This document shows, piece by piece, positions 16,737 through 24,730 of a DNA stretch of 64,000 nucleotides (its first letter is position 1; each line of letters begins with the position of its first letter). Source of the DNA: JBNLBS01 sp050303415 (GTDB lineage: Bacteria; Pseudomonadota; Gammaproteobacteria; Methylococcales; Methylomonadaceae). Position numbers and translations under genes: made by a program. Where the stretch lies: the NCBI GenBank assembly GCA_050303415.1, contig JBNLBS010000002.1:124001-188000 (forward strand), given 5' to 3'. The notes beneath the pieces are model-generated. The model saw nothing but the letters and a program-made list of their open reading frames with translations. It made no database searches and was not told the origin of the DNA.

Positions 16737-17798
16737 ATGAGCTTATCATTTGGAATTGTTGGACTGGGCAGAGTCGGTCGCTCACTGCTTCGTACCAATT
16801 TTATCCAGTCCGCCAACGGCAGGTTTGATATCTGCGTTTTGTGCGATGTTATGCCGATTTCCCACGTTGCATATCTGATCGCCCATGACAGTACCTATGG
16901 AAATGCTCCTTTTTCAGTTGGCTATGAAGCTGATCACCTCATTATTGCCGGCAAAAAAATTCGCTATCTACAAGTTGATCGTCGCCGAGGCCTGGAAGAA
17001 AACAGCAGCCTTGAAACACTTAGGGATTTACAGATTGATGTGCTTTTCAATGCAACGGGAACGGCGATTATTGAAGACCTTCGCAGACTGATAGACAAAC
17101 AGATTAGCAAAAAAATTATTTGTAGCTGGAACATTACAGGTGGCGATATCAGCCTGGTGTTCGGTGTTAATGAGCATGAATATGACCCTGATCAACACCA
17201 TGTCATTTCTGCCAGTACCTGTACCGGAAATGCAATGACACCGTTAGCCTATATTCTTGATAAACATATCGGCATTGACTATGCAAGAATCGTGACCATT
17301 CATCCGGCATTGTCCGATCAGCACCTGCTGGACGGTTATCACAAGAATCCACACCTGGGTCGCACCACCGCCGCCTCTGTAGTACCCACGCAAACCAACG
17401 TGGCAGCATCCACCGCACAGGTATTACCCACGCTTAAGGGTAAGCTTGATTCTTTTTCCTATAGAGTACCGACTGAAATTGTGTCAATTATCGATATATC
17501 CGCCAACCTTTCTCGCGACACATCGGTTGAAGAATGTACGGAACTGTTTGAAGACTATGCTAAAAATGATATGGCGGGCATCCTTAATTGTGATTATGGC
17601 GCTTGGGGACATGAGAAAGTCAGTATTGATTTTATCGGAACAGAATTTTCATTAATAATTTTAATGAACCACCTCAGCGTTAATAACGGCAGGCAAATAG
17701 GTATTTCTCTGATGCACGATAATGAGCGTGGCTACTGCTGCAGGGCGTTGGATATTATCGGGGTGTTGGAGAGTAATTTTTCCGCGTCACCCTCGTGA
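16737..17798 (+). CDS. Divergent glyceraldehyde-3-phosphate-dehydrogenase-like protein
   Basis: This 353-residue protein has a Rossmann start (GIVGLGRVGRSLLR), the active-site Cys162 in ASTCTGN, and His189 in TIHPALSDQ, 27 residues later as in GAPDH Cys149/His176. It also has DNERGYCCRALDII near the C-terminus. The usual SNASCTTN and NGFGRIGR signatures are changed, so it is probably not the central glycolytic enzyme; an erythrose-4-phosphate- or other aldehyde-phosphate-type dehydrogenase is possible. It stands alone between the aminopropyltransferase-like gene and an uncharacterised membrane protein, far from other glycolytic genes. The family is sure, the substrate is not. Confidence 0.8.
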   Translation: MSLSFGIVGLGRVGRSLLRTNFIQSANGRFDICVLCDVMPISHVAYLIAHDSTYGNAPFSVGYEADHLIIAGKKIRYLQVDRRRGLEENSSLETLRDLQIDVLFNATGTAIIEDLRRLIDKQISKKIICSWNITGGDISLVFGVNEHEYDPDQHHVISASTCTGNAMTPLAYILDKHIGIDYARIVTIHPALSDQHLLDGYHKNPHLGRTTAASVVPTQTNVAASTAQVLPTLKGKLDSFSYRVPTEIVSIIDISANLSRDTSVEECTELFEDYAKNDMAGILNCDYGAWGHEKVSIDFIGTEFSLIILMNHLSVNNGRQIGISLMHDNERGYCCRALDIIGVLESNFSASPS

Positions 17799-17880
17799 CT
17801 GTTAAGACGTCTAAACAACACCGGCTGCTTGTAAAAACCGCCATAGACTTATTTTCAGCGCTACGGATGGAAACCCTACC

Positions 17881-19179
17881 ATGACAGATTTACTAAAAAA
17901 ATTACCGTCTAAGGCTCAATTTGAAATCAGCAAATATCTTTATGACGGCAAAAAGATTCAGGCTATTAAGTGTTATGCTAAATCGGTTGAGGGGTGTGAT
18001 TTAAGCAGCGCCAAAGAAGCCGTCGAGAACATCAATGCCTTTTTAAGATCAACCAATCCGCACGCGTTTAAATACCCGGAAAGCAAAGAAAATAAAGGCG
18101 GGGGTTGTGGTTGTTTGTCGGTGTTAATGGTTTTCGCCATCCCCTTGGGCTTTTTTTTATATGATATGTCGCCGCACATGCGCGATCAATTGATCGCTGA
18201 ATTTGAAAAAGAGTTTCTTGGCCATAAGCCAAGCCAAACGACAACGATTCCAATCACCGTAGATAATAATGTAATTATTGAAGGTAAGACAAAAAACAGT
18301 GAGGCAGTCGTTATTAGTGAACCGGCAACAGTCAGCAACGGGCTGGAAGAAATTCCACCTGTAATTGCAAATGAGCCGGATTATCAGGAAGTCAGTGTTG
18401 ACCTGAGCCTGACGCTGGCCGATCTATACCGTCAAAAATTAAACAATCCCGATTATGTCGACTGGAAAAACCTACCCGGTTTACCCAAAGGCTACCAGAA
18501 ATTTATTGAAGAGCACCGGATTAAATCCAAGCGTTCCGATATTGCTAAAAACCTTAATAAGCCGGTTAATAGTCTCATCTATCCTATTCCTTTGTTAGCT
18601 AAAGCCAATGTACAGCTTGACGGCATAATCACTCCTGAAGAATGGGATTCAGCCACCAGTCTTCAGTTGTTACCAGTTGATTCCAAATCAATATTGTTTC
18701 TTCAAGCCGATCAGGATTGGTTATATTTAGCTGCCGATGTACCCGGTGACACAACAACCCGCGGCTATGACCAGTTCCGTTTTTATTTTCATATCAATAT
18801 AGACCCGATGCTGGACAATGAACGGATACATGTCAGTGGCGGCTCCTCGAATAGGCTTCAAACCCTGGGCGGTATTCGTCAAACCAATGTTCGCTGGAGC
18901 GGTGAACCGGCACGAAATAATAATGAGCGCTGGAAAAAATATACCATCTCTGACTGGCGTATTTTCCGGCTGGCCCAAGGTGCTTCCAGCGTTTCACCGC
19001 ATCGCCAATACGAGGCAAAAATCAACCTGAAGGAAAGTGGCCTGCATATCGGTTCTCCGTTTCCCGCCTTTGCCGTAGTTGAATCCGACCCGGTTTATAT
19101 CGATAAAAAATTTCAAAACCGGGTTTATTTGGGTGAGTTAGGCAGTCAACAACAACCGGTATGGTTTTTGATTGATTAA
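17881..19179 (+). CDS. Membrane protein with L7/L12-C-terminal-like and CBM9-like domains
   Basis: This 432-residue protein combines three parts. Residues about 20-60 resemble the ribosomal L7/L12 C-terminal fold (KIQAIKCYAK...SSAKEAVENI). A Gly/Cys-rich stretch and one membrane helix follow (about 75-98). After a low-complexity linker, residues about 235-430 look like a CBM9/DOMON-type beta-sandwich (LDGIITPEEWDSAT, LFLQADQDWLYLAADVPGD, YEAKINLKESGL). The C-terminal domain should lie in the periplasm. CBM9-like domains bind sugars or haem in known cases, but no ligand residue can be named here. It follows the GAPDH-like gene by 82 nt and converges with the decarboxylase gene, one base apart. 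Confidence 0.6.
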   Translation: MTDLLKKLPSKAQFEISKYLYDGKKIQAIKCYAKSVEGCDLSSAKEAVENINAFLRSTNPHAFKYPESKENKGGGCGCLSVLMVFAIPLGFFLYDMSPHMRDQLIAEFEKEFLGHKPSQTTTIPITVDNNVIIEGKTKNSEAVVISEPATVSNGLEEIPPVIANEPDYQEVSVDLSLTLADLYRQKLNNPDYVDWKNLPGLPKGYQKFIEEHRIKSKRSDIAKNLNKPVNSLIYPIPLLAKANVQLDGIITPEEWDSATSLQLLPVDSKSILFLQADQDWLYLAADVPGDTTTRGYDQFRFYFHINIDPMLDNERIHVSGGSSNRLQTLGGIRQTNVRWSGEPARNNNERWKKYTISDWRIFRLAQGASSVSPHRQYEAKINLKESGLHIGSPFPAFAVVESDPVYIDKKFQNRVYLGELGSQQQPVWFLID

Positions 19180-19180
19180 T

Positions 19181-20497
19181 CTATCCTATAGAGGCATCCG
19201 CCTTTAAGTCGGTTAAAAATTCGCTGATGACTTTTTTACTGACATGCGGCATCACCACAACGTGAGCATAACCCTGTTGCTGTCCCTGGCGGGTTATATG
19301 CATGGTGGCCAAAGAGTATTTTTCGATTATATGCTGGCCGGGTTTTTTAAAATAAATGGTATTCGACAGTGTATTCGCCCTTTGTGCCTGCAATTGCGGC
19401 AGATGCATTTGCAGCTGTTCAAACAGATAATTGCTATTGGCAAGCATCAATTTAACATCCTCCCTCTGCCGGTTTATCGCGGCCGGGGTGGAAAAATAGT
19501 AAAACTCGGCCGGTTTTACCGCATCTCTGGAACAGGTAATCGTCCCCGGCACCTGATGAATATATTCCGGATTATGGATCTTACTGAATACCTCATCAAA
19601 CGCGGCATAATTGCTTTTGGTGGTAATAAACAAACCGGCCGGTGATGGAAAACCGTAAAATTTATGACAAGAAACCGCTATCGAATCATAACGGGGTGCG
19701 GATGCAGAATTAAGTTGATAGTGAATTTCACTGGCATGCTCGGTATACGGTAAATAACCACCAAATAAAGCTGCATCCAAATGCAGGTAGCTGGGATGCT
19801 CCTGTAAAGCCTGCTGAATACGATCAATCGGATCTATAGCGCCTTTAAACGTCGTACCGATGGTAGCAACAACCAAAGCCGGATAATCCGAATGCTTCTG
19901 TATCTGTTTTTTAAGATCAGCAGCATCCATACTGCCATCAGCCAGCGTATCCACCATAATGCAATCCAGCCCCAATAAATCGCCCAGGATCTGCACCGAA
20001 TAATGGGCTTCTTTGGTGAAATAGGCTTTGGCAATTTTTCCGGTACGACCTTTTAGAATGCTGCGGCCCATGTACATACCATGCATATTACTGTCGGTGC
20101 CGCTGTTGGACAAAAATCCCCAAGTATCCGAGCCTGGGAAGCCGAATATTGCTCCGAATCTGTTGATAATTTCACGTTCAAAATCATGCGTACTGTAGGG
20201 GATGGGACTTTTTTTATACGGATTCCCCACATTATTATAAGCAAAGGTATTGAGCCCGGTTGTCTCGGTAAGGTATCGACGCCAGTCGAAAAAATCATCC
20301 GGCAAGGTATTCATATTGATCGGATATCCCAGTAACTGGCTTTTTTTCTGCGCCAGCATCGCTCTTTCCGAAAGAGACAGATCCGGAGACAACAAGCTTG
20401 AATCCTGGTTAAGTAACCAGGCGGGCTTACAACCCATCGTGCCTGCCATCATTCCGGCACCGGTAAAAGCTAAAAATCGACGACGTGTTAATAACAT
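19181..20497 (-). CDS. Tat-exported PLP-dependent decarboxylase (histidine-decarboxylase-like)
   Basis: This group II PLP decarboxylase has 438 residues. A twin-arginine signal (TRRRFLAFTG) ends in AGTMGC, which could be a weak lipobox, so the enzyme is probably folded with its cofactor and then exported or lipid-anchored. The catalytic core has EAHYS (His165), GTTFKGAIDP, HLDAALFGG (Asp241) and SCHKFYGFPSPAG with the PLP Lys279, as in bacterial histidine decarboxylases. An exported PLP enzyme is unusual. A Fur box lies 87 nt upstream of the start, shared with the divergent caspase-like gene. An iron-linked amine product is possible, but the substrate is inferred only from family resemblance. 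Confidence 0.82.
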   Translation of the reverse strand: MLLTRRRFLAFTGAGMMAGTMGCKPAWLLNQDSSLLSPDLSLSERAMLAQKKSQLLGYPINMNTLPDDFFDWRRYLTETTGLNTFAYNNVGNPYKKSPIPYSTHDFEREIINRFGAIFGFPGSDTWGFLSNSGTDSNMHGMYMGRSILKGRTGKIAKAYFTKEAHYSVQILGDLLGLDCIMVDTLADGSMDAADLKKQIQKHSDYPALVVATIGTTFKGAIDPIDRIQQALQEHPSYLHLDAALFGGYLPYTEHASEIHYQLNSASAPRYDSIAVSCHKFYGFPSPAGLFITTKSNYAAFDEVFSKIHNPEYIHQVPGTITCSRDAVKPAEFYYFSTPAAINRQREDVKLMLANSNYLFEQLQMHLPQLQAQRANTLSNTIYFKKPGQHIIEKYSLATMHITRQGQQQGYAHVVVMPHVSKKVISEFLTDLKADASIG

Positions 20498-20583
20498 TGC
20501 TTTATATCAAGTATTTTTTAAATTTACACACACGAAAAGTACTCCTTTTTCCATCTTAGCGTCAAGCCCGTCGCCTGATACGG

Positions 20584-20602
20584 CATAATGATAACGATTA
20601 TC
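20584..20602. promoter_or_regulatory. Fur box
   Basis: These 19 nt match the Fur consensus (GATAATGATAATCATTATC) at 16 positions and include the 6-1-6 form GATAAC-G-ATTATC. The site lies between two divergent starts, the Tat PLP decarboxylase (20497) and the caspase-like lipoprotein (20691), and could repress either or both when iron is plentiful. Confidence 0.6.
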
Positions 20603-20690
20603 CTTTTTTTTACTACGCAGTTACGCTTATTTACTGTTTCAATGTAAAAGTTATATTGTAAAAGTCATATGATAAATAGATGATAAGCGA

Positions 20691-23384
20691 ATGAAATTTA
20701 AAAAAATTACTTTATTAATTTTTAGCAGTTTGATTTCATGCGCGACTCAAAATATTGATTTAAACAGTTCTGAAAAAACCAGCGAATTTTTTATTGTAGA
20801 TTGTTTACTGCCCGGACAAATACGTAAACTGGGCCAGGTTGCCAGCTACGTCACTGCCAGGCGGGCAATTAAAACCTCAGCTTCAGATTGCGAGATTCGT
20901 GGCGGAGAATATGTCGCTTATGACCGGGCGAATTATCAAACCGCGCTCAATATCTGGCTGCCCAAAGCACAAGCCGGTGACCCCCAGGCTCAAAATTATG
21001 TCGGTGAGATCTATGACAAAGGTTTAGGTATAAAACCGGATTACGATCTGGCGTTTGTCTGGTATAAGAAAGCTGCACTACAAGGCTACAGCAAGGCACA
21101 ACTGAATTTAGGTTACCTATATGAGCGGGGCTTAGGTGTAAAACAGGACAAAGCGCTCGCCATGGAATGGTATGGAAAATCTTCCAACTTAGCCAAAGCC
21201 AATATACCTTATGCCGCTACTTTAACATCCGAACAGGATAGCAATTCGCATTCAACCGAGTTAAGCCTGTTAAAAACCGAATTAAACAATAGCCGGGCAG
21301 AATCGAAAACACTAAAACACAAATTAGCGACAATTCAACAACAGTTATTAACAAAAAAATCCAGACTGGCTGCGTTGGAAATCGATCTTAACCGGGTTAA
21401 GAACAAGATTAAGACCGAACAAAACTTGGCAACGAACGATCCAACCATTGCCTCATTGTTGAAAACACTTGATGACAAAAATCGGGCATTGGTCGATCAA
21501 CAGCAAAGTATCCTGGCTTTGGAAAATGAATATAAGAGTAAATTAAACAGCCTGACTGAAAAACTGGATGAAACCCAAAAAAGGGCCGGACAGCTCTTAA
21601 GCGAACTAAAAAACTCTCAACAGCAGAATAAACAATCGCAAGTCAATTTATTAAACGCTGAAAAAAAACTGGCTGAAACAGAAAAACAGCTCTTATCGAT
21701 TAATAACCAGTCGACTAATCGGCTCGATAACCTAAATACAGCCAAAAGCAATTTAATCGATAACAGCAATTCGCTTAGGCAGGCCGAAGCCAAGCTGCAA
21801 CAAACCCGGCAGAAAATCCTGCACTATCAACAGGAGAAACAAAAAAATACTCGGCTGTTTGAGCAACTTAAGGCGGAAAACAAACGTATAAAGGTTCTGG
21901 AAACCAGTTTGCAAGATCAAATCAAGCATGATGGTTTATCCAAAAACAAATTGGCCCGGTTAAATGATCAACTGCAACAACAGAAGAAGCAGTCGGCGCA
22001 AACACAAAAAAAGTTGCAGCTTACGCAACAACAACTCAATCAGCACCAGCTTGAATACACCCGGTTGCTTGCCAATCTACAAGAACAGCTGGAGCAAGTT
22101 AAGCAGGAAAAATTACTGTTAGCCGAACAAAAAAACACCGAACAGCATCAAAAAGAACTGTATTTTAAAGATCTAACGCTAAAAAATAAGGAAATAGAAC
22201 ACTTAAAAAACAAATTAATTGCTGAAAAACAGCATTATGAACAACAGATAAAAACCTTTCGGCAACAAGCAGCTAATCTAACCACAACACAAAAACCCAA
22301 AATCGAAATTATTGACCCGGCTATTGTCGTCACCCGTGGCAGCAGAGTGGTTAATTTACGATCGCTGGTCAAGCAACGCGAAATTATCGGCAAGGTAGAT
22401 TCACCTGTTGATCTGTTATCGCTGACCATAAATGACCGGAAAAAGAATGTTAACAAACAAGGGATATTTAAAACCGATATCAAACTCAATGGGATAAAAA
22501 CCCCGGTACAGATAATCGCTGTCGATAAAAACGGCACCCGGGCAATGTTGAACTTTATGCTGTCCACCGAATTAGCAAAAAATATCGACCGGCCCGTTCA
22601 GGCAGCAACCACTACACAAGACAAGCAAGCCTGGAAACGGCTCAATTTCGGTAATTATCATGCCCTGATAATTGCCAATAACGACTATATGAAAGTACCC
22701 GGCCTGGATACCCCGATCATCGATGGTCGGGTTATCGAAAAAGTCTTGCGTGCCCGCTATAACTTTAAAACCAAATTGCTGATAAATGGTACCCGTTATC
22801 AAATTCTGTCCGAACTCAATCGGTTAAGAGCGACATTATCCAAAGATGACAATCTGCTGATTTACTATGCCGGTCATGGCGAACTCGACAAGGTCAATAT
22901 GAGGGGGCATTGGTTACCGGTCGATGCAGACGGCGATAACACCGCCAACTGGATATCCACTGTTGCCATTACCGATATTTTAAACGCCATGTCAGTCAAA
23001 CATGTGATGGTGGTATCCGATTCCTGTTATTCGGGCGCCATGACCCGCTCTTCACTGGCGCGACTGGATGCCGGGCTTTCCAACAAACAACGCCATGACT
23101 GGCTTAAAGTTATGCTCAAAACCCGTTCCAGGACTGTATTAACCTCCGGCGGACTAAAGCCGGTCATGGATGGCGGTGGCGGTAAACACTCAGTTTTTGC
23201 CAATGCCTTTATTAAGGCGCTTGAAAACAATTCCGATTTACTGGAAGGCCAGGCGTTGTACCGGGAAGTGGCCAATAATATTGTCGCTGTTGCGGCTGAT
23301 TACGGCATTGAACAGGTGCCCGAGTATGCACCGATTCGCCATGCCGGACATGAATCCGGCGAGTTTTTCTTCGTACCGAATTAG
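20691..23384 (+). CDS. Caspase-like (C14) lipoprotein with Sel1 repeats and coiled coil
   Basis: This 897-residue protein has a lipoprotein signal (LISC, Cys about residue 17) and two Sel1-type repeats (about 85-155, KAQAGDPQAQNYVGEIYDKG and relatives). A very long Gln/Lys/Asn-rich coiled coil (about 180-525), a small beta region (about 545-620) and a C14 caspase domain (about 655-895) follow. The catalytic dyad is intact: His729 in YYAGHGE and Cys779 in SDSCYSG. The protease should sit in the periplasm on a long stalk. Bacterial caspase-like proteins are often regulatory or death-linked, but no effector gene is recognisable here. A short autotransporter-type barrel follows 51 nt downstream. 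A Fur box lies 89 nt upstream of the start. Confidence 0.88.
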   Translation: MKFKKITLLIFSSLISCATQNIDLNSSEKTSEFFIVDCLLPGQIRKLGQVASYVTARRAIKTSASDCEIRGGEYVAYDRANYQTALNIWLPKAQAGDPQAQNYVGEIYDKGLGIKPDYDLAFVWYKKAALQGYSKAQLNLGYLYERGLGVKQDKALAMEWYGKSSNLAKANIPYAATLTSEQDSNSHSTELSLLKTELNNSRAESKTLKHKLATIQQQLLTKKSRLAALEIDLNRVKNKIKTEQNLATNDPTIASLLKTLDDKNRALVDQQQSILALENEYKSKLNSLTEKLDETQKRAGQLLSELKNSQQQNKQSQVNLLNAEKKLAETEKQLLSINNQSTNRLDNLNTAKSNLIDNSNSLRQAEAKLQQTRQKILHYQQEKQKNTRLFEQLKAENKRIKVLETSLQDQIKHDGLSKNKLARLNDQLQQQKKQSAQTQKKLQLTQQQLNQHQLEYTRLLANLQEQLEQVKQEKLLLAEQKNTEQHQKELYFKDLTLKNKEIEHLKNKLIAEKQHYEQQIKTFRQQAANLTTTQKPKIEIIDPAIVVTRGSRVVNLRSLVKQREIIGKVDSPVDLLSLTINDRKKNVNKQGIFKTDIKLNGIKTPVQIIAVDKNGTRAMLNFMLSTELAKNIDRPVQAATTTQDKQAWKRLNFGNYHALIIANNDYMKVPGLDTPIIDGRVIEKVLRARYNFKTKLLINGTRYQILSELNRLRATLSKDDNLLIYYAGHGELDKVNMRGHWLPVDADGDNTANWISTVAITDILNAMSVKHVMVVSDSCYSGAMTRSSLARLDAGLSNKQRHDWLKVMLKTRSRTVLTSGGLKPVMDGGGGKHSVFANAFIKALENNSDLLEGQALYREVANNIVAVAADYGIEQVPEYAPIRHAGHESGEFFFVPN

Positions 23385-23387
23385 CAC

Positions 23388-23414
23388 TGCTTTATTTTAC
23401 AGAAAGCACTTTTT
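23388..23414 (+). terminator. Weak terminator after the caspase-like gene
   Basis: TGCTTT (23388) pairs with AAAGCA (23403-23408), followed by C and five T. The stem is only 6 bp, so termination may be partial and allow readthrough into the barrel gene. Confidence 0.35.
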
Positions 23415-23435
23415 ATTACTATTTGAGGGGATAGG

Positions 23436-24632
23436 ATGTTTAAGTCTAAATTTAATTTTTTTCCGATTGTCTGGCTGGCAGTCTTGTTTAGTCATTCTGT
23501 CCAAGCGGATATCAGCCCGGGCCAGGTTCTCGATAATTCCTGGGCCAGCGTCTGTCCCAATGCGGCGGCCGGGTCTGAATTAGCGACCAGATGCGCAAGA
23601 TTGAATGGCGGCTCTAGTGCCGGAATTGAAGCGGGAACCGGTAATAATGCCTCAACATCTTCCGGAACGGGCAATTCAACCATCTATTCAGACCGTCAGC
23701 ATAAAAGAAGTATTGAACAGCGGCTTGAAAAGCTTAAACAAAAGCGTGCGGCCGGCGATATCTTATCCGGTGAAAGATTAGGCTTTTTTGCGTCGGGTAA
23801 AATGACCGAGATTGAAAGAGAAAATACCGTGCTTGAAAGCGGCTATGAATCCGACACCCATGGTTTTACCGTCGGTGGCGATTATTTCTTTTCCGATCAG
23901 TTTGTTGCCGGATTAGCGGTGGGGTATTCCGATACCGATCTGGATTACAGCCATAATGCCGGCTATGTGGATTATGAAAGTATCTCCGTATTATCTTATG
24001 CCAATTACAGACTCACCAATAATTTTATCGTTGATGGTTATGCCGGTTGGACCGGTGTCGATTACGACATCAAAAGAAATATTGTCTACAACCTGACCTG
24101 CGGTTGTGATGTGATCAATTCAACCGCACGATCCGATACCGAGGCTGACAAAGTTCTGGCCGGGCTGAATTTTGCCTATGCATTTAACTACAGTGCTTTT
24201 GAATTGACCCCGATGTTGAAACTGGATTACTCCGGTACTTTCATCGAGAGTTTTAAGGAAAAAGGCGGCAGCGGTCTGGCGATGAAATTTGATAACCAGA
24301 ATATTCAATCCTTCCGCTCCACACTGGGTTTTGACAGCACCTACTCCTTCAGTTTTCCGTGGGGAATTTTAATCCCGCGAATTAAAGCCGGATATATTCA
24401 TGAATTTTTAAATAAAAGAAGAACCATTCACGCCTCTTTTGTACAGGATACCTCTAACTATAATTTAATGTTTAAAACCGATAAACCGGATCGGGATTAT
24501 TTTGTGCTCGGCGGCGGCATTTCCACCGTATTAACCCACAGCATACAGCTTTTTGTCGATTATGAACGGATTGAAGGTAACCGCTATTTAAACAATTACA
24601 CTGTTAGCGGCGGGGTTCGTATTGCCTTTTAA
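23436..24632 (+). CDS. Autotransporter-type outer-membrane beta-barrel protein, short passenger
   Basis: This 398-residue protein has a signal peptide (about 1-26) and a short Gly/Ser/Asn-rich stretch with two Cys pairs (about 28-90). A basic helix (about 95-115) leads into a roughly 280-residue barrel of alternating strands (GGDYFFSDQFVAGLAVGYSDTD, SYANYRLTNNFIVDGYAG). It ends in GGVRIAF, the typical outer-membrane barrel C-terminus. Classical autotransporters carry a much longer passenger, so here the barrel itself or the short stalk may be the working part. A GAGGGGATAGG ribosome site precedes the ATG. It follows the caspase-like lipoprotein and may work with it. Confidence 0.85.
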   Translation: MFKSKFNFFPIVWLAVLFSHSVQADISPGQVLDNSWASVCPNAAAGSELATRCARLNGGSSAGIEAGTGNNASTSSGTGNSTIYSDRQHKRSIEQRLEKLKQKRAAGDILSGERLGFFASGKMTEIERENTVLESGYESDTHGFTVGGDYFFSDQFVAGLAVGYSDTDLDYSHNAGYVDYESISVLSYANYRLTNNFIVDGYAGWTGVDYDIKRNIVYNLTCGCDVINSTARSDTEADKVLAGLNFAYAFNYSAFELTPMLKLDYSGTFIESFKEKGGSGLAMKFDNQNIQSFRSTLGFDSTYSFSFPWGILIPRIKAGYIHEFLNKRRTIHASFVQDTSNYNLMFKTDKPDRDYFVLGGGISTVLTHSIQLFVDYERIEGNRYLNNYTVSGGVRIAF

Positions 24633-24730
24633 ACTAAGAGCCCTTTTTGTATTTCCCTTGCGTTAATTGCAAATCCCTGCTGTAACCGTAGAATATGCGC
24701 CTGATATGTTAATTCTGCGGTTACGGCTTA

